Below, piece after piece: positions 1 to 9,566 of a stretch of 64,000 nt of DNA. This DNA is from Pseudomonas sp. JQ170C (GTDB taxonomy: Bacteria > Pseudomonadota > Gammaproteobacteria > Pseudomonadales > Pseudomonadaceae), in contig NZ_CP141608.1 in NCBI RefSeq assembly GCF_035581345.1, positions 5,796,501 to 5,860,500 of the forward strand, given 5' to 3'. The translations under genes and the position numbers were made by a program. The notes beneath the pieces were generated by a model. It searched no databases. It saw nothing but the letters and a program-made list of their open reading frames with translations, and was not told the origin of the DNA. Position 1 is the stretch's first letter. Each line of letters begins with the position of its first letter.

Positions 1-120
1 GGGATCATACTCGCATGAGTTTTAATCATGCCAATGATCGTTTTTATCCTTTTGTGGATCCGCGGATAAAAGCCCAGAATCCGAGACTTTCCCTCATACC
101 GCGTCAGAAAGGACGATCCA

Positions 121-1512
121 ATGCAGGCTGCACCGACTCATGAACTCAAGGCACTGCTGCGCCTGGCCGGTCCGTTGATCGCCTCGCAGTTGGCCCACAT
201 GCTGATGGTGCTGACCGACACCCTGATGATGGCCCGTATCAGCCCGCAGGCCCTGGCCGGCGGTGGCCTGGGCGCAGCCGGCTATTCGTTCGTGTCGATT
301 TTCTGCCTGGGCGTGATCGCGGCCGTGGGCACCCTGGTGGCGATTCGCAAAGGTGCCGGTGATATCGCCGGGGCTACCCGCCTGACCCAGGCCGGGCTAT
401 GGCTGGCCTGGGCGATGGCGCTGGTGGCGGCCCTGGCGCTGTGGAACCTGGAGCCGGTGCTGTTGCTGCTCGGCCAGAGCCCGGCCAACGTCGAGTCGGC
501 CGCCCAGTTCCTGCTCCTGCTGCCGCTGGCCCTGCCCGGCTACCTGAGCTTCATGGCCTTGCGCGGCTTTACCAGCGCCATCGGCCGCTCGACACCGGTG
601 ATGGTCATCAGCCTGATCGGTACGGTGGCCAACTTCCTGCTCAACTATGCGCTGATCGAGGGCATGTTCGGCCTGCCCAAGCTGGGCCTGGTGGGGATCG
701 GCCTGGTCACTGCCATCGTCGCCAACTGCATGGCGGTGGCCATGGCGCTGTACATCCGCTGGCACCCGGCGTACGCCCCCTACCCGATCCGTCAGGGCCT
801 GAGCCGCCCGTCGTGGCCGGCCCTGCGTGAACTGTGGCGCCTGGGCTTGCCGATTGGCGGCACCTACACCGTTGAAGTCGGGCTGTTTGCCTTCGCTGCG
901 CTGTGCATGGGTGTGCTCGGCAGCACTGAACTGGCGGCCCACCAGATCGCCCTGCAGATTGTCTCGACGGCCTTCATGATTCCAGCGGGGCTGTCTTACG
1001 CGGTGACCATGCGGGTAGGCCTCTACTACGGCGCCAACAACCTGCTCGGTGCCCGCCACGCCGGGCGCGTGGGGATTGGCTTCGGGGCAGCGATGATGCT
1101 CGGTTTTGCCATCCTGTTCTGGCTGTTGCCGGACCCGCTGGTGGGCCTGTTCCTCGATCACGATGACCCCGCCTTTGCCGACATCATCCAACTGGCCGTG
1201 AGCCTGTTGATGGTCGCTGCGTGGTTTGAACTGTTCGACGGTGTGCAAACCATCGCCATGGGCTCGATTCGTGGCCTCAAGGATGCCAAGACCACCTTCC
1301 TGGTCGGGCTGTTCTGCTACTGGGTGATTGGCGCGCCAGCAGCCTGGCTGCTGGCGTTTACCCTTGGCCTGGGCGCGGTGGGGGTCTGGTGGGGACTGGC
1401 ATCGGGGCTGGCCTGTGCGGCGATCAGTCTGACGCTGGCATTCGAGTGGCGGATGAAGCGGTTGCTGGGACATGCCGGGAACGTGAACAAGGCGACGGCT
1501 TCGCTGACCTGA
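121..1512 (+). CDS. MATE family multidrug/Na+ (or H+) antiporter
   Basis: The 463-residue protein is almost wholly hydrophobic, with about twelve predicted membrane helices in two homologous halves (roughly residues 15-230 and 240-445), the layout of MATE/NorM exporters, which expel cationic drugs and dyes in exchange for Na+ or H+. The start at 121 follows an aaaggac ribosome site. The N-terminal half reads PLIASQLAHMLMVLTDTLMM and the second half begins near GLPIGGTYTVEVG, both typical of the family. It stands alone on its strand, facing the GGDEF/EAL gene tail to tail. The substrate cannot be read from sequence. The 120 bases upstream hold only a weak inverted repeat (tttatcc/ggataaa near 44-70) and no promoter I would defend. 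Confidence 0.9.
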   Translation: MQAAPTHELKALLRLAGPLIASQLAHMLMVLTDTLMMARISPQALAGGGLGAAGYSFVSIFCLGVIAAVGTLVAIRKGAGDIAGATRLTQAGLWLAWAMALVAALALWNLEPVLLLLGQSPANVESAAQFLLLLPLALPGYLSFMALRGFTSAIGRSTPVMVISLIGTVANFLLNYALIEGMFGLPKLGLVGIGLVTAIVANCMAVAMALYIRWHPAYAPYPIRQGLSRPSWPALRELWRLGLPIGGTYTVEVGLFAFAALCMGVLGSTELAAHQIALQIVSTAFMIPAGLSYAVTMRVGLYYGANNLLGARHAGRVGIGFGAAMMLGFAILFWLLPDPLVGLFLDHDDPAFADIIQLAVSLLMVAAWFELFDGVQTIAMGSIRGLKDAKTTFLVGLFCYWVIGAPAAWLLAFTLGLGAVGVWWGLASGLACAAISLTLAFEWRMKRLLGHAGNVNKATASLT

Positions 1513-1534
1513 TCGCCGGCAAAGCCCGCAGGAT

Positions 1535-1583
1535 GGCGACAGCTTTGAGCGGCTACCGATTGCGTGTAGCCGCTGGCGACAGC
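1535..1583. repeat. Small intergenic palindromic repeat between converging genes
   Basis: A 9-bp inverted repeat (agcggctac at 1548-1556 and gtagccgct at 1566-1574, 9-base loop) is flanked by a direct repeat ggcgacagc at 1535-1543 and 1575-1583. The text resembles dispersed intergenic repeats of P. fluorescens-type genomes. It sits between the convergent MATE and GGDEF/EAL genes and could act as a weak terminator. It does not share the REP core found elsewhere in the window. Confidence 0.5.
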
Positions 1584-1624
1584 CTGCGATCGGCCGCGCA
1601 GCGGACGTGCTTCAGCGACGGCCC

Positions 1625-3289
1625 CTACAGGGCCACCGACTGCTGGCCTGCGCCGCGCAGCAAAAAGCCCATCAACTCATCAATCGGCAACGGTCGGCTG
1701 ATGAGAAAGCCCTGTACCTGGTCGCAGCCATAGCTGCGCAGCAAGGCCATCTGCTCCGGCGTTTCCACGCCCTCGGCGACCACCTCCAGGTTGAGGTTGT
1801 GCGCCAGGTTGATCATGGCGTGGACCAGCTTGCGGTTTTCTTCACGCTGCTCCATGCCACCGACAAAACTGCGATCGACCTTGAGCAAAGTGATCGGCAG
1901 GCTGTTGAGGTGGACGAACGATGAAAAGCCGGTGCCGAAGTCGTCGAGAGAAAACCGTACCCCCAGGCGCCCGAGGGCATCCATGGTTTGCTTGACCAGA
2001 TCGTTGCGGCGCATCACCGCGGTTTCGGTCAGCTCGAACTCCAGCCAGCGCGCATCAACGCCATGCTCGATGATCAACCGGCTCAAGGTCGCCAGCAGCT
2101 GGCTGTCCTGGAATTGGCGAAACGACAGGTTCACCGCCATGTGCAGCGGCGCCAGCCCCTGCTCCCGTAGCGCCTGCATGTCGCGCAGGGCCCGGGAAAT
2201 CACCCAGTAGCCCAGGGGCACGATCAACCCGCTCTGCTCGGCCAGCGGCACGAACTCACTCGGTGGCAACAACCCCCGCTCGGCGTGGCGCCAGCGCACC
2301 AGCGCCTCCAGGCCGACGATGTGGCCGTCGGCCAGGTCCAGCCGTGGCTGGTAATGCAGCTCCAGCTCATCGCGGCGCAGGGCGCGGCGCAGCTCGCTTT
2401 CCAGATCGGCAAGGCTGCGGGCGTTGCGGTTGATGCGCTCGTTGAAGATATGGAAGGTGCAGCCCTGGGTGCCCTTGGCCTGCTGCATGGCAATGTGCGC
2501 ATGCCACATCAAGGGGTCGGCACCGCCCTGGGCACGGGCATGGGCCACGCCCAGGCTGCAGCCGATCAACAGGCTCTCGCCGTCGACCCAGTAGGGTTCG
2601 GCCAGGGCCTCGGTAATGCGTTCGGCCATCCTTTCGGCGCGCTGGGGTTCGCGGCGGGTGTCGATCAACAGGGCAAATTCATCGCTGCCCAGGCGGGCGA
2701 CCTGGTCCCCCGCTTCGAGCTGGCTCTTGAGCCGCCCCACCACTTGCAGGATCAGCCGGTCGCCGGCCTGGTGGCCCAGGGCGTCGTTGGCATGGCGAAA
2801 GTTGTCCAGGTCCAGGTGGCCGAGCGCTACGCCGCGCCCCTCGTTGTCAGCCAGGCGCGCGGCCAGCAGGGTCTGGAAACCCTGGCGGTTGGCGATGCCG
2901 GTCAAGGGGTCCTGCTCGGCCAGGCGCTGCAAGGTCGCTTCCAGCACACCGCGCTCCCGTACATGACGCAGGCAGCGGCGCAGGGCATCGGCGGTCAGGT
3001 GGTCGAGTGCCAGCCAGTCGCTGACACCCGGCGGCGGTACCGGCGGCTCATGGTCGAGCAGCAGCACCATCGGCAGGATGCAACGCCCCGGGGCCGGTTG
3101 CAGTGTCGGGGTGGCCAGCACCACGGCGTTGCGATCATTGGCAAACAAGCTGTCGACAACGTCCCAGTTCGGTGCGGTCAATACCACCGCACTGCCTGCC
3201 AGCGGTGCCAGGCAATCGCGCAAGGCCGTGGCCCACTCGGGCTCGTCGGCCAGCAGGAGCAAACGCAAGGGTTCGACAGGCGTGGACAA
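1625..3289 (-). CDS. GGDEF/EAL c-di-GMP protein with degenerate GGDEF motif
   Basis: A 554-residue soluble protein. The N-terminal 110 residues look like a degenerate receiver domain. A GGDEF domain spans about 115-280 and an EAL domain about 295-545. The cyclase signature is GSDEF at 201-205 instead of GGDEF, and the upstream I-site position reads EAGD rather than RxxD. The EAL domain looks intact: EAL at 328-330 and downstream [19 protein letters not shown] and EGVET motifs. I infer mainly c-di-GMP phosphodiesterase activity, with the GGDEF domain possibly regulatory. The start is TTG at 3289, preceded by aaggag six bases away. A Fur-like palindrome lies 68-86 bases upstream. No membrane segment is visible, so it is probably cytoplasmic. 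Confidence 0.9.
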   Translation of the reverse strand: MSTPVEPLRLLLLADEPEWATALRDCLAPLAGSAVVLTAPNWDVVDSLFANDRNAVVLATPTLQPAPGRCILPMVLLLDHEPPVPPPGVSDWLALDHLTADALRRCLRHVRERGVLEATLQRLAEQDPLTGIANRQGFQTLLAARLADNEGRGVALGHLDLDNFRHANDALGHQAGDRLILQVVGRLKSQLEAGDQVARLGSDEFALLIDTRREPQRAERMAERITEALAEPYWVDGESLLIGCSLGVAHARAQGGADPLMWHAHIAMQQAKGTQGCTFHIFNERINRNARSLADLESELRRALRRDELELHYQPRLDLADGHIVGLEALVRWRHAERGLLPPSEFVPLAEQSGLIVPLGYWVISRALRDMQALREQGLAPLHMAVNLSFRQFQDSQLLATLSRLIIEHGVDARWLEFELTETAVMRRNDLVKQTMDALGRLGVRFSLDDFGTGFSSFVHLNSLPITLLKVDRSFVGGMEQREENRKLVHAMINLAHNLNLEVVAEGVETPEQMALLRSYGCDQVQGFLISRPLPIDELMGFLLRGAGQQSVAL

Positions 3290-3356
3290 GCTGGCTCCTT
3301 AGGACGTAGGCACAGTCAAATGACAATGGGCAGCGAGGGGCTCATCCTAAACCATT

Positions 3357-3375
3357 AGTGAAAATGATTTTCACT
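3357..3375. promoter_or_regulatory. Candidate Fur box (perfect 9-1-9 palindrome)
   Basis: The 19 bases agtgaaaatgattttcact form a perfect 9-1-9 inverted repeat. The inner 15 bases match the 7-1-7 Fur model TGATAATnATTATCA at all but two symmetric positions. It lies in the 264-base spacer between the divergent GGDEF/EAL gene (start 3289) and rep (start 3554), closer to the former, so it could repress the c-di-GMP gene when iron is plentiful. Binding is an inference. Confidence 0.5.
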
Positions 3376-3509
3376 TGAAGTCATGCCATTCCATTGCCGA
3401 CATCCCGCAGGTTTCGCCACGCATCCTGCGGGAAAGTAGCAAAAGCGGCAAATTTAGATCGAGTGGTACGTCACACTGTCAGACGGTCGCGGCAGAATCT
3501 TTCTACCCC

Positions 3510-3518
3510 TGCTAAAAT
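3510..3518 (+). promoter_or_regulatory. Possible extended -10 element upstream of rep
   Basis: The bases tgctaaaat fit an extended -10 (TGnTAnAAT) 36 bases before the rep start. No good -35 hexamer is visible at the usual spacing. Confidence 0.35.
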
Positions 3519-3553
3519 GCGCGGCTATTTTTCTAGCGACCCCGGTTTCTGTC

Positions 3554-5563
3554 ATGTCCCGACTCAACCCCCGGCAACAAGAAGCCGTGAACTACGTCGG
3601 CGGCCCACTATTGGTGCTCGCCGGTGCTGGCTCCGGCAAAACCAGCGTGATTACGCGCAAAATCGCGCATCTGGTGCAGAACTGCGGCATTCGTGCGCAG
3701 TACATCGTGGCCATGACCTTCACCAACAAGGCCGCGCGGGAAATGAAAGAGCGGGTTGGCACCCTGTTGCGCAAGGGCGAAGGGCGCGGCCTGACCGTGT
3801 CGACCTTCCACAACCTGGGCCTGAACATCATCCGCAAGGAGCATGAACGGCTGGGCTACAAGCCGGGCTTCTCGATCTTCGACGAGACCGACGTAAAAGC
3901 CCTGATGACCGACATCATGCAGAAGGAATACTCGGGCGACGACGGCGTCGACGAGATCAAGAACATGATCGGCGCCTGGAAAAACGACCTGATCCTGCCG
4001 CCCGAAGCGCTGGAAAAGGCCCGCAACCCCAAGGAGCAGACCGCCGCCATCGTCTACGCCCACTACCAGCGCACGCTCAAGGCGTTCAACGCGGTGGACT
4101 TCGACGACCTGATCCTGCTGCCGGTGAAGCTGTTTGAAGAACACGCCGACATCCTGGAAAAGTGGCAGAACAAGGTGCGCTACCTCCTGGTGGACGAGTA
4201 CCAGGACACCAACGCCAGCCAGTACCTGCTGGTGAAAATGCTGATCGGCACGCGCAACCAGTTCACCGTGGTAGGTGACGACGACCAGTCGATCTACGCC
4301 TGGCGCGGTGCGCGACCCGAAAACCTGATGCTGCTCAAGGACGACTACCCCTCCCTGAAGGTGGTCATGCTCGAGCAGAACTACCGCTCCACCAGCCGCA
4401 TCCTGCGCTGCGCCAACGTGCTGATCTCGAACAACCCCCATGCCTTCGAGAAGCAGCTGTGGAGCGAGATGGGCCACGGCGATGAAATCCGCGTGATCCG
4501 CTGCAAGAACGAGGAAGCCGAGGCCGAACGCGTGGCCATGGAGATCCTCAGCCTGCACCTGCGCACCGACCGGCCCTATAGCGACTTCGCCATCCTCTAC
4601 CGGGGCAACTACCAGGCCAAGCTGATCGAACTGAAGCTGCAGCACCACCAGGTGCCGTATCGCCTGTCGGGTGGCAACAGCTTCTTCGGCCGCCAGGAAG
4701 TGAAGGACCTGATGGCCTACTTCCGCCTGCTGGTAAACCCGGATGACGACAACGCCTACCTGCGGGTGATCAACGTACCGCGCCGTGAAATCGGCTCGAC
4801 CACCCTGGAAAAGCTCGGCAACTACGCCACCGAGCGCAAGATTTCGATGTATGCCGCCAGCGAGGAGCTGGGCCTGGGCGAGCACCTGGACAGCCGCTTT
4901 ACCGACCGCCTGCAGCGCTTCAAGCGCTGGATGGACGGGGTGCGTGAAAAGGTTGCGCTGGAAGACCCGATCGCCGCCCTGCGCGGCATGGTCATGGACA
5001 TCGACTACGAGAACTGGATTCGCACCAACAGCTCCAGCGACAAGGCCGCGGATTTCCGCATGGGCAACGTCTGGTTCCTGATCGAGGCGTTGAAAAACAC
5101 CCTGGAGAAGGACGAAGACGGTGGCATGACCATCGAGGAAGCCATCGGCAAGCTGGTGCTTCGCGACATGCTCGAGCGCCAGCAGGAAGAGGAAGACGGT
5201 GCCGAGGGTGTGCAGATGATGACCCTGCACGCCTCCAAGGGCCTGGAATTCCCCTACGTGTTCATCATGGGCATGGAAGAAGAGATCCTGCCGCACCGCT
5301 CCAGCATCGAAGCCGACACCATCGAAGAGGAACGGCGCCTGGCCTACGTGGGCATTACCCGCGCGCGCCAGACTCTGGCGTTTACCTATGCTGCCAAGCG
5401 CAAGCAGTACGGCGAGATCATTGACTGCGCCCCGAGCCGTTTTCTCGACGAGCTGCCCGATGACGACCTGGCCTGGGAAGGCCTGGATGATGCACCGACG
5501 GAAGTGAAAGCCGCTCGCGGCAATAATGCACTGGCCGATATCCGCGCCATGCTCAAACGTTAG
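3554..5563 (+). CDS. rep: ATP-dependent DNA helicase Rep
   Basis: A 669-residue UvrD/Rep-family (SF1A) helicase, close to the 673 residues of E. coli Rep. It moves 3' to 5' on single-stranded DNA and helps replication forks pass protein roadblocks. Visible motifs are the Q-motif RLNPRQQEAV at the N terminus, Walker A GAGSGKT at 24-30, the Walker B segment LLVDEYQDTN, DDDQSIYAWRGA (motif III), EQNYRS (motif IV), TLHASKGLEFPYV (motif V) and VGITRARQ (motif VI). The length and lack of a long extra C terminus favour Rep over UvrD. The start ATG lacks a strong ribosome site, but homology begins right there. xpt follows 63 bases downstream on the same strand. Confidence 0.97.
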   Translation: MSRLNPRQQEAVNYVGGPLLVLAGAGSGKTSVITRKIAHLVQNCGIRAQYIVAMTFTNKAAREMKERVGTLLRKGEGRGLTVSTFHNLGLNIIRKEHERLGYKPGFSIFDETDVKALMTDIMQKEYSGDDGVDEIKNMIGAWKNDLILPPEALEKARNPKEQTAAIVYAHYQRTLKAFNAVDFDDLILLPVKLFEEHADILEKWQNKVRYLLVDEYQDTNASQYLLVKMLIGTRNQFTVVGDDDQSIYAWRGARPENLMLLKDDYPSLKVVMLEQNYRSTSRILRCANVLISNNPHAFEKQLWSEMGHGDEIRVIRCKNEEAEAERVAMEILSLHLRTDRPYSDFAILYRGNYQAKLIELKLQHHQVPYRLSGGNSFFGRQEVKDLMAYFRLLVNPDDDNAYLRVINVPRREIGSTTLEKLGNYATERKISMYAASEELGLGEHLDSRFTDRLQRFKRWMDGVREKVALEDPIAALRGMVMDIDYENWIRTNSSSDKAADFRMGNVWFLIEALKNTLEKDEDGGMTIEEAIGKLVLRDMLERQQEEEDGAEGVQMMTLHASKGLEFPYVFIMGMEEEILPHRSSIEADTIEEERRLAYVGITRARQTLAFTYAAKRKQYGEIIDCAPSRFLDELPDDDLAWEGLDDAPTEVKAARGNNALADIRAMLKR

Positions 5564-6199
<636 letters not shown>

Positions 6200-6208
6200 T
6201 TGCACGGA

Positions 6209-6257
6209 TCGCGGGGCCAGCCCGCTCCTACGCGGTAGGAGCGGGCTGGCCCCGCGA
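6209..6257. repeat. REP doublet (22-bp arms, 5-base loop)
   Basis: Perfect inverted repeat: arm 6209-6230, loop cgcgg, arm 6236-6257. The arm is the REP core tcgcggggccagcccgctcc plus ta, differing from the other copies at one base (ggccagcc for ggcaagcc). It lies between the convergent xpt and acetyl-CoA hydrolase genes and would fold into a very stable hairpin on either transcript. Confidence 0.85.
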
Positions 6258-6265
6258 AAAGTCCC

Positions 6266-8173
6266 TCAAACCGTGGCTTTCAATCCCGCCAGCAACAACC
6301 GCTGATACAACTCTTCCTTCAGCCCCTGCGGCTGCGCCAGCCCCATCCGCGCCAGCTGCGCCGGATACCTCTCGGGCGCCGGTGCATCCAGTGCCGCCTT
6401 GCCCAACTCCAGCACCTCGCTCAGCTTGAACTTGCTCTTGAGCCAATTCAGCGCACGCAACAAATCGCGCTCTTCAGTGCTGAAGTCACTGCCCAGCGGA
6501 TACTCCGGAAACAGCCGTGCATGCCGGTCGCGTATCTGCTGCAAGCGCTGCGGTGTGTTCTCGCCAAAGCGCGGGGCAAGCCGGAAATCCTTGGCCAGCT
6601 TGCCGGCCTTCTGCGCCCGCTCGATCAGTTCAGGCTGAAAGCGCGAGTCGGTGATACTCAGCAACCTTGCGATCACTTCGGCATCGGTCTGCCCACGCAG
6701 ATCGGCAATGCCGTACTCCGTGACGACGATGTCGCGCAAATGCCTGGGAATGGTGCAGTGACCGTAATCCCAGACCAGGTTGGAGCTGACCACCCCACCC
6801 GCTTCACGCCAGCTGCGCAGCAGCAGGATCGAACGCGCGCCCTCCAGGGCGTGGCCCTGGGCAACGAAGTTGTACTGGCCACCTACACCGCTCAGGACCC
6901 GGCCGTCTTCCAGCTGGTCGGCCACACCCGCGCCCATCAGGGTCATGGTGAATACGGTGTTGATAAAACGCGCGTCGCGGCGCTGCAGGCGCTTGAGCGA
7001 CTCAACGCCATAGAGCTCGTTGATGTAGCTGATGGCGCTCATTGAAATGCGCTTTCGCGCCAACGGCGGCATCTCACGCAAGCGCTGGTAAAAGGCCCTG
7101 GGGCCTAGGAAGAAACCGCCATGCACCAGTACGCCCTGATCATCCAGCTGCCCGTCATTGGCCGCCTGCTGGCGTGCTTCGTCGGCGTACACCGGGCGCC
7201 GGATAATGCCCGCATCCAGCAGCGCGAGAAGCCCGTTGACGAACATTTCACTGCAGCCATAAAGGCCCTGAGCGAAAGGCGCGATACCGCCTTCGCGCTC
7301 GACCAGCGCTTGCCACGGTTGCAGGTCGATGTCCGCCAGCAATGCCTGGTACGCCTCGCTATCGGCCTGGCGCGCCAGCACTGCAGCGGTCAGGGCATCG
7401 CCCATGGCCCCGATGCCGATCTGCAAGGTGCCGCCATCACGCACCAGGGCGCTGGCGTGCAGACCGATGAAGTGGTCCTGGGTGGTCACTGGCATGTTGG
7501 GGGTCGAAAACAGGCGCCGGTGCTCGGCGGTGTCGATCAACAGATCGAAGTCCTGGCGGGGTAACTCGCAGGCGCCAGGCATGTAAGGAAGCTCAGCGTG
7601 TACCTGGCCCAACAGCAGGATGGTCTCACCGGCGGCGCGGCGGCGGGCGATCATCGGTAGCAGATCGAGGGTAATGTCCGGGTTGCAGCTCAGGCTCAGG
7701 TGGTCAGGGTGCTGGGCGTCTTCGGCCACCAGCTGGGCCACCAGGTTCAGGCCCTTGGCATTGATGTCGCGGGCGGCGTGGCTGTAGTTGCTGCTGACAT
7801 AGTCCTGCTGGGCGGTTGCACTGTGCAGCAGGCTGCCGGGCTGCATGAAGAACTGCTCGACACGAATGTTGGCCGGCATCCGGTCCTTGCGCAGATCATC
7901 CAGGTAGGCGAGCTCTTCGTAGTCGCCGAATACACGCTCGATGAAGGGTTCGAGAAAACGTCGCTGCAAGCCATCGCCCAGGTCCGGACGGCCCAGGCTC
8001 AGGGCGGTGTAGATCGTCAACTGGCGCTCGGGCAACTGTCGGACCCGTGCATACAGCGCGTTGACGAATGCATTGGGCTTGCCCAATCCCAGCGGCAACC
8101 CCATGTGGATATGCGCCGGCAATCGCGCCAGCACCTGGTCCACGGCCTTTTCAATCGAGCAATCGAGCGTCAT
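6266..8173 (-). CDS. Acetyl-CoA hydrolase/transferase family protein
   Basis: A 635-residue member of the AcH/butyryl-CoA:acetate CoA-transferase family. The conserved VTEYGIADLRG block carries the glutamate expected to form the CoA thioester, and GVGGQYNFVAQG is the usual glycine-rich loop before it. The start ATG at 8173 has gggagg upstream; an upstream frame extension to 8260 adds 29 residues with no family similarity. The protein is longer than a typical 430-550-residue CoA-transferase because of an extra N-terminal part and a C-terminal tail (about 560-635). The substrate (acetate, propionate or another acid) cannot be read. The gene is bracketed by REP sequences at 6209-6257 and 8270-8291. 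I do not recall it next to xpt in P. aeruginosa. Confidence 0.85.
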   Translation of the reverse strand: MTLDCSIEKAVDQVLARLPAHIHMGLPLGLGKPNAFVNALYARVRQLPERQLTIYTALSLGRPDLGDGLQRRFLEPFIERVFGDYEELAYLDDLRKDRMPANIRVEQFFMQPGSLLHSATAQQDYVSSNYSHAARDINAKGLNLVAQLVAEDAQHPDHLSLSCNPDITLDLLPMIARRRAAGETILLLGQVHAELPYMPGACELPRQDFDLLIDTAEHRRLFSTPNMPVTTQDHFIGLHASALVRDGGTLQIGIGAMGDALTAAVLARQADSEAYQALLADIDLQPWQALVEREGGIAPFAQGLYGCSEMFVNGLLALLDAGIIRRPVYADEARQQAANDGQLDDQGVLVHGGFFLGPRAFYQRLREMPPLARKRISMSAISYINELYGVESLKRLQRRDARFINTVFTMTLMGAGVADQLEDGRVLSGVGGQYNFVAQGHALEGARSILLLRSWREAGGVVSSNLVWDYGHCTIPRHLRDIVVTEYGIADLRGQTDAEVIARLLSITDSRFQPELIERAQKAGKLAKDFRLAPRFGENTPQRLQQIRDRHARLFPEYPLGSDFSTEERDLLRALNWLKSKFKLSEVLELGKAALDAPAPERYPAQLARMGLAQPQGLKEELYQRLLLAGLKATV

Positions 8174-8269
8174 GTGCGCCTCCCGGTCATCCTTGCAGGT
8201 TCGACCGAGCATGCCCCGTGTTTGCTTCACAGGCCAGTGTTTGAATCGCTGTGGGGGCAACTGGCCTGA

Positions 8270-8291
8270 TCGCGGGGCAAGCCCGCTCCTA
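8270..8291 (+). repeat. Single REP unit
   Basis: One complete 22-base REP arm, identical to the arm at 60725-60746, upstream of the acetyl-CoA hydrolase gene and just outside the cycB terminator. No partner arm lies nearby. Confidence 0.8.
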
Positions 8292-8303
8292 CATGCAAAA
8301 ACG

Positions 8304-8330
8304 ACAAAGCCCGCGCAGGGCGGGCTTTGT
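8304..8330 (-). terminator. Rho-independent terminator of cycB
   Basis: Arms acaaagcccgc (8304-8314) and gcgggctttgt (8320-8330) with a 5-base loop. On the minus strand the hairpin is followed by gtcgtttttgc. It sits 18 bases past the cycB stop. Confidence 0.85.
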
Positions 8331-8347
8331 CTGTGAAGCTGGGAGGC

Positions 8348-8770
8348 TTAGAGGCCGGACATCTTCTTGATGGCGCTTTTGAGGTCGTCATCCGAGCAGT
8401 CGGCGCAGGTGCCTTTTGGCGGCATGGCGTTGATGCCGGTGATCGCCTTGGCCAGGATACCGTCCAGACCACCCTGGTGGTCGGCACGCTCTTTCCAGGC
8501 GGCAGTGTCGCCGATCTTCGGCGCGCCCAGCAGGCCGCTGCCGTGGCAGGCGTTACAGTGCTTGGCGATGATTTCGTCCGGGGTCTTGGCACCGCCACCA
8601 CCGGCGGAGGCAGCAACTTCCATCCCCTTGCATTCCTGACCCTGTACACACACCTGGCCAACCGGTTCCAGCCGTTTGGCGATGTCGTCGTTGGTCGCAG
8701 CTTGTGCGCTGACTGCCCAAAGGGCCAATACGGCAGCTGGTACGGCCAGCATTTTCTTAATTAGATTCAC
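8348..8770 (-). CDS. cycB: Cytochrome c5
   Basis: A 140-residue periplasmic monoheme c-type cytochrome. The start chosen is GTG at 8770 behind gaggg; the reading frame runs 34 codons further up without a ribosome site. Residues 1-24 form a signal peptide (NLIKKMLAVPAAVLALWAV, cut after SAQA). The heme site CNACH is at 72-76, and Met116 in INAMPPKG is the likely sixth ligand. Two further cysteines in CADC (122-125) match the disulfide usual for c5-type proteins. An extra pair, CVQGQEC at 41-47, precedes the heme domain. It probably shuttles electrons to terminal oxidases. It is a single-gene unit with its own terminator. The P. aeruginosa gene in this place is called cycB (from memory). Confidence 0.93.
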   Translation of the reverse strand: MNLIKKMLAVPAAVLALWAVSAQAATNDDIAKRLEPVGQVCVQGQECKGMEVAASAGGGGAKTPDEIIAKHCNACHGSGLLGAPKIGDTAAWKERADHQGGLDGILAKAITGINAMPPKGTCADCSDDDLKSAIKKMSGL

Positions 8771-8909
8771 ACGTACACCCTCATGGTGGCTAGTCACGCC
8801 CGCGGCCACGGTTTCGCAGGCGGCGCAAGTATAACGGGAACCCTGCCTCACCGAAACAACCCTAGTGTCCAAAGGGTCTTAGCCGCGACAATCCGCCGCG
8901 CGCTGCGCC

Positions 8910-9458
8910 TTAGAAGTTGGCCGGTGTCGCCGCGCTGATCAAACGGGCCGGCTCATCGTACGGATTGCGAAAACGGTGCGGCTTGGTACTTTCAAAATAG
9001 TAGCTGTCGCCCGCTTCGAGAATAAAAGTTTCAAGCCCCACTACCAGTTCCAGGCGGCCTTCGAGCAGGATGCCGGTCTCTTCACCGTCGTGGGTGAGCA
9101 TCTCTTCGCCGGTATCGGCACCCGGTGGGTAGACTTCGTTGAGAAAGGCGATGGCCCGACTCGGATGCGCCTTGCCGACCAGTTTCATGGTCACCGCGCC
9201 GTCGGAGATGTCGATCAGTTCGTGGGCCTTGTACACGATCTGCGTGGGGTTTTCCGGTTGCAGCTCTTCGGAAAAGAACTCGACCATAGACATCGGAATA
9301 CCGCCCAGCACCTTGCGCAGCGAACTGATCGAAGGGCTGACGCTGTTTTTCTCGATCATCGAGATGGTGCTGTTGGTTACGCCCGCCCGTTTGGCGAGTT
9401 CACGCTGAGACAGGCCCTTGAGCTTGCGAATGGCTTGCAGTCGTTCACCGACGTCCAA
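8910..9458 (-). CDS. pauR: PauR-type polyamine catabolism repressor (XRE HTH plus cupin)
   Basis: An XRE-family helix-turn-helix (residues 5-60: ERLQAIRKLKGLSQRELAKR, then NSTISMIEKN) is followed by a C-terminal cupin domain (about 105-175) that would sense the ligand. The start was set at TTG 9458, because ggagg lies nine bases upstream and the resulting 182 residues match the length I recall for P. aeruginosa PauR; the frame runs 17 codons further to an ATG with no ribosome site. PauR represses gamma-glutamyl polyamine genes until putrescine or cadaverine is present. The E. coli counterpart is PuuR. Its likely targets here include kauB and the puu-type operon at 33.4-38.8 kb. It sits directly downstream of dadX, 108 bases away. 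Confidence 0.88.
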   Translation of the reverse strand: MDVGERLQAIRKLKGLSQRELAKRAGVTNSTISMIEKNSVSPSISSLRKVLGGIPMSMVEFFSEELQPENPTQIVYKAHELIDISDGAVTMKLVGKAHPSRAIAFLNEVYPPGADTGEEMLTHDGEETGILLEGRLELVVGLETFILEAGDSYYFESTKPHRFRNPYDEPARLISAATPANF

Positions 9459-9566
9459 TGCTGGAGCCCTCCTAAACGAACGAGTGGGGTCGAAATTGAA
9501 CGTTATCATCGCAACAGCGTTCAGTATTTACAACACTTCGACCCGCAGCCTGTCCGCTTTGGCGCC

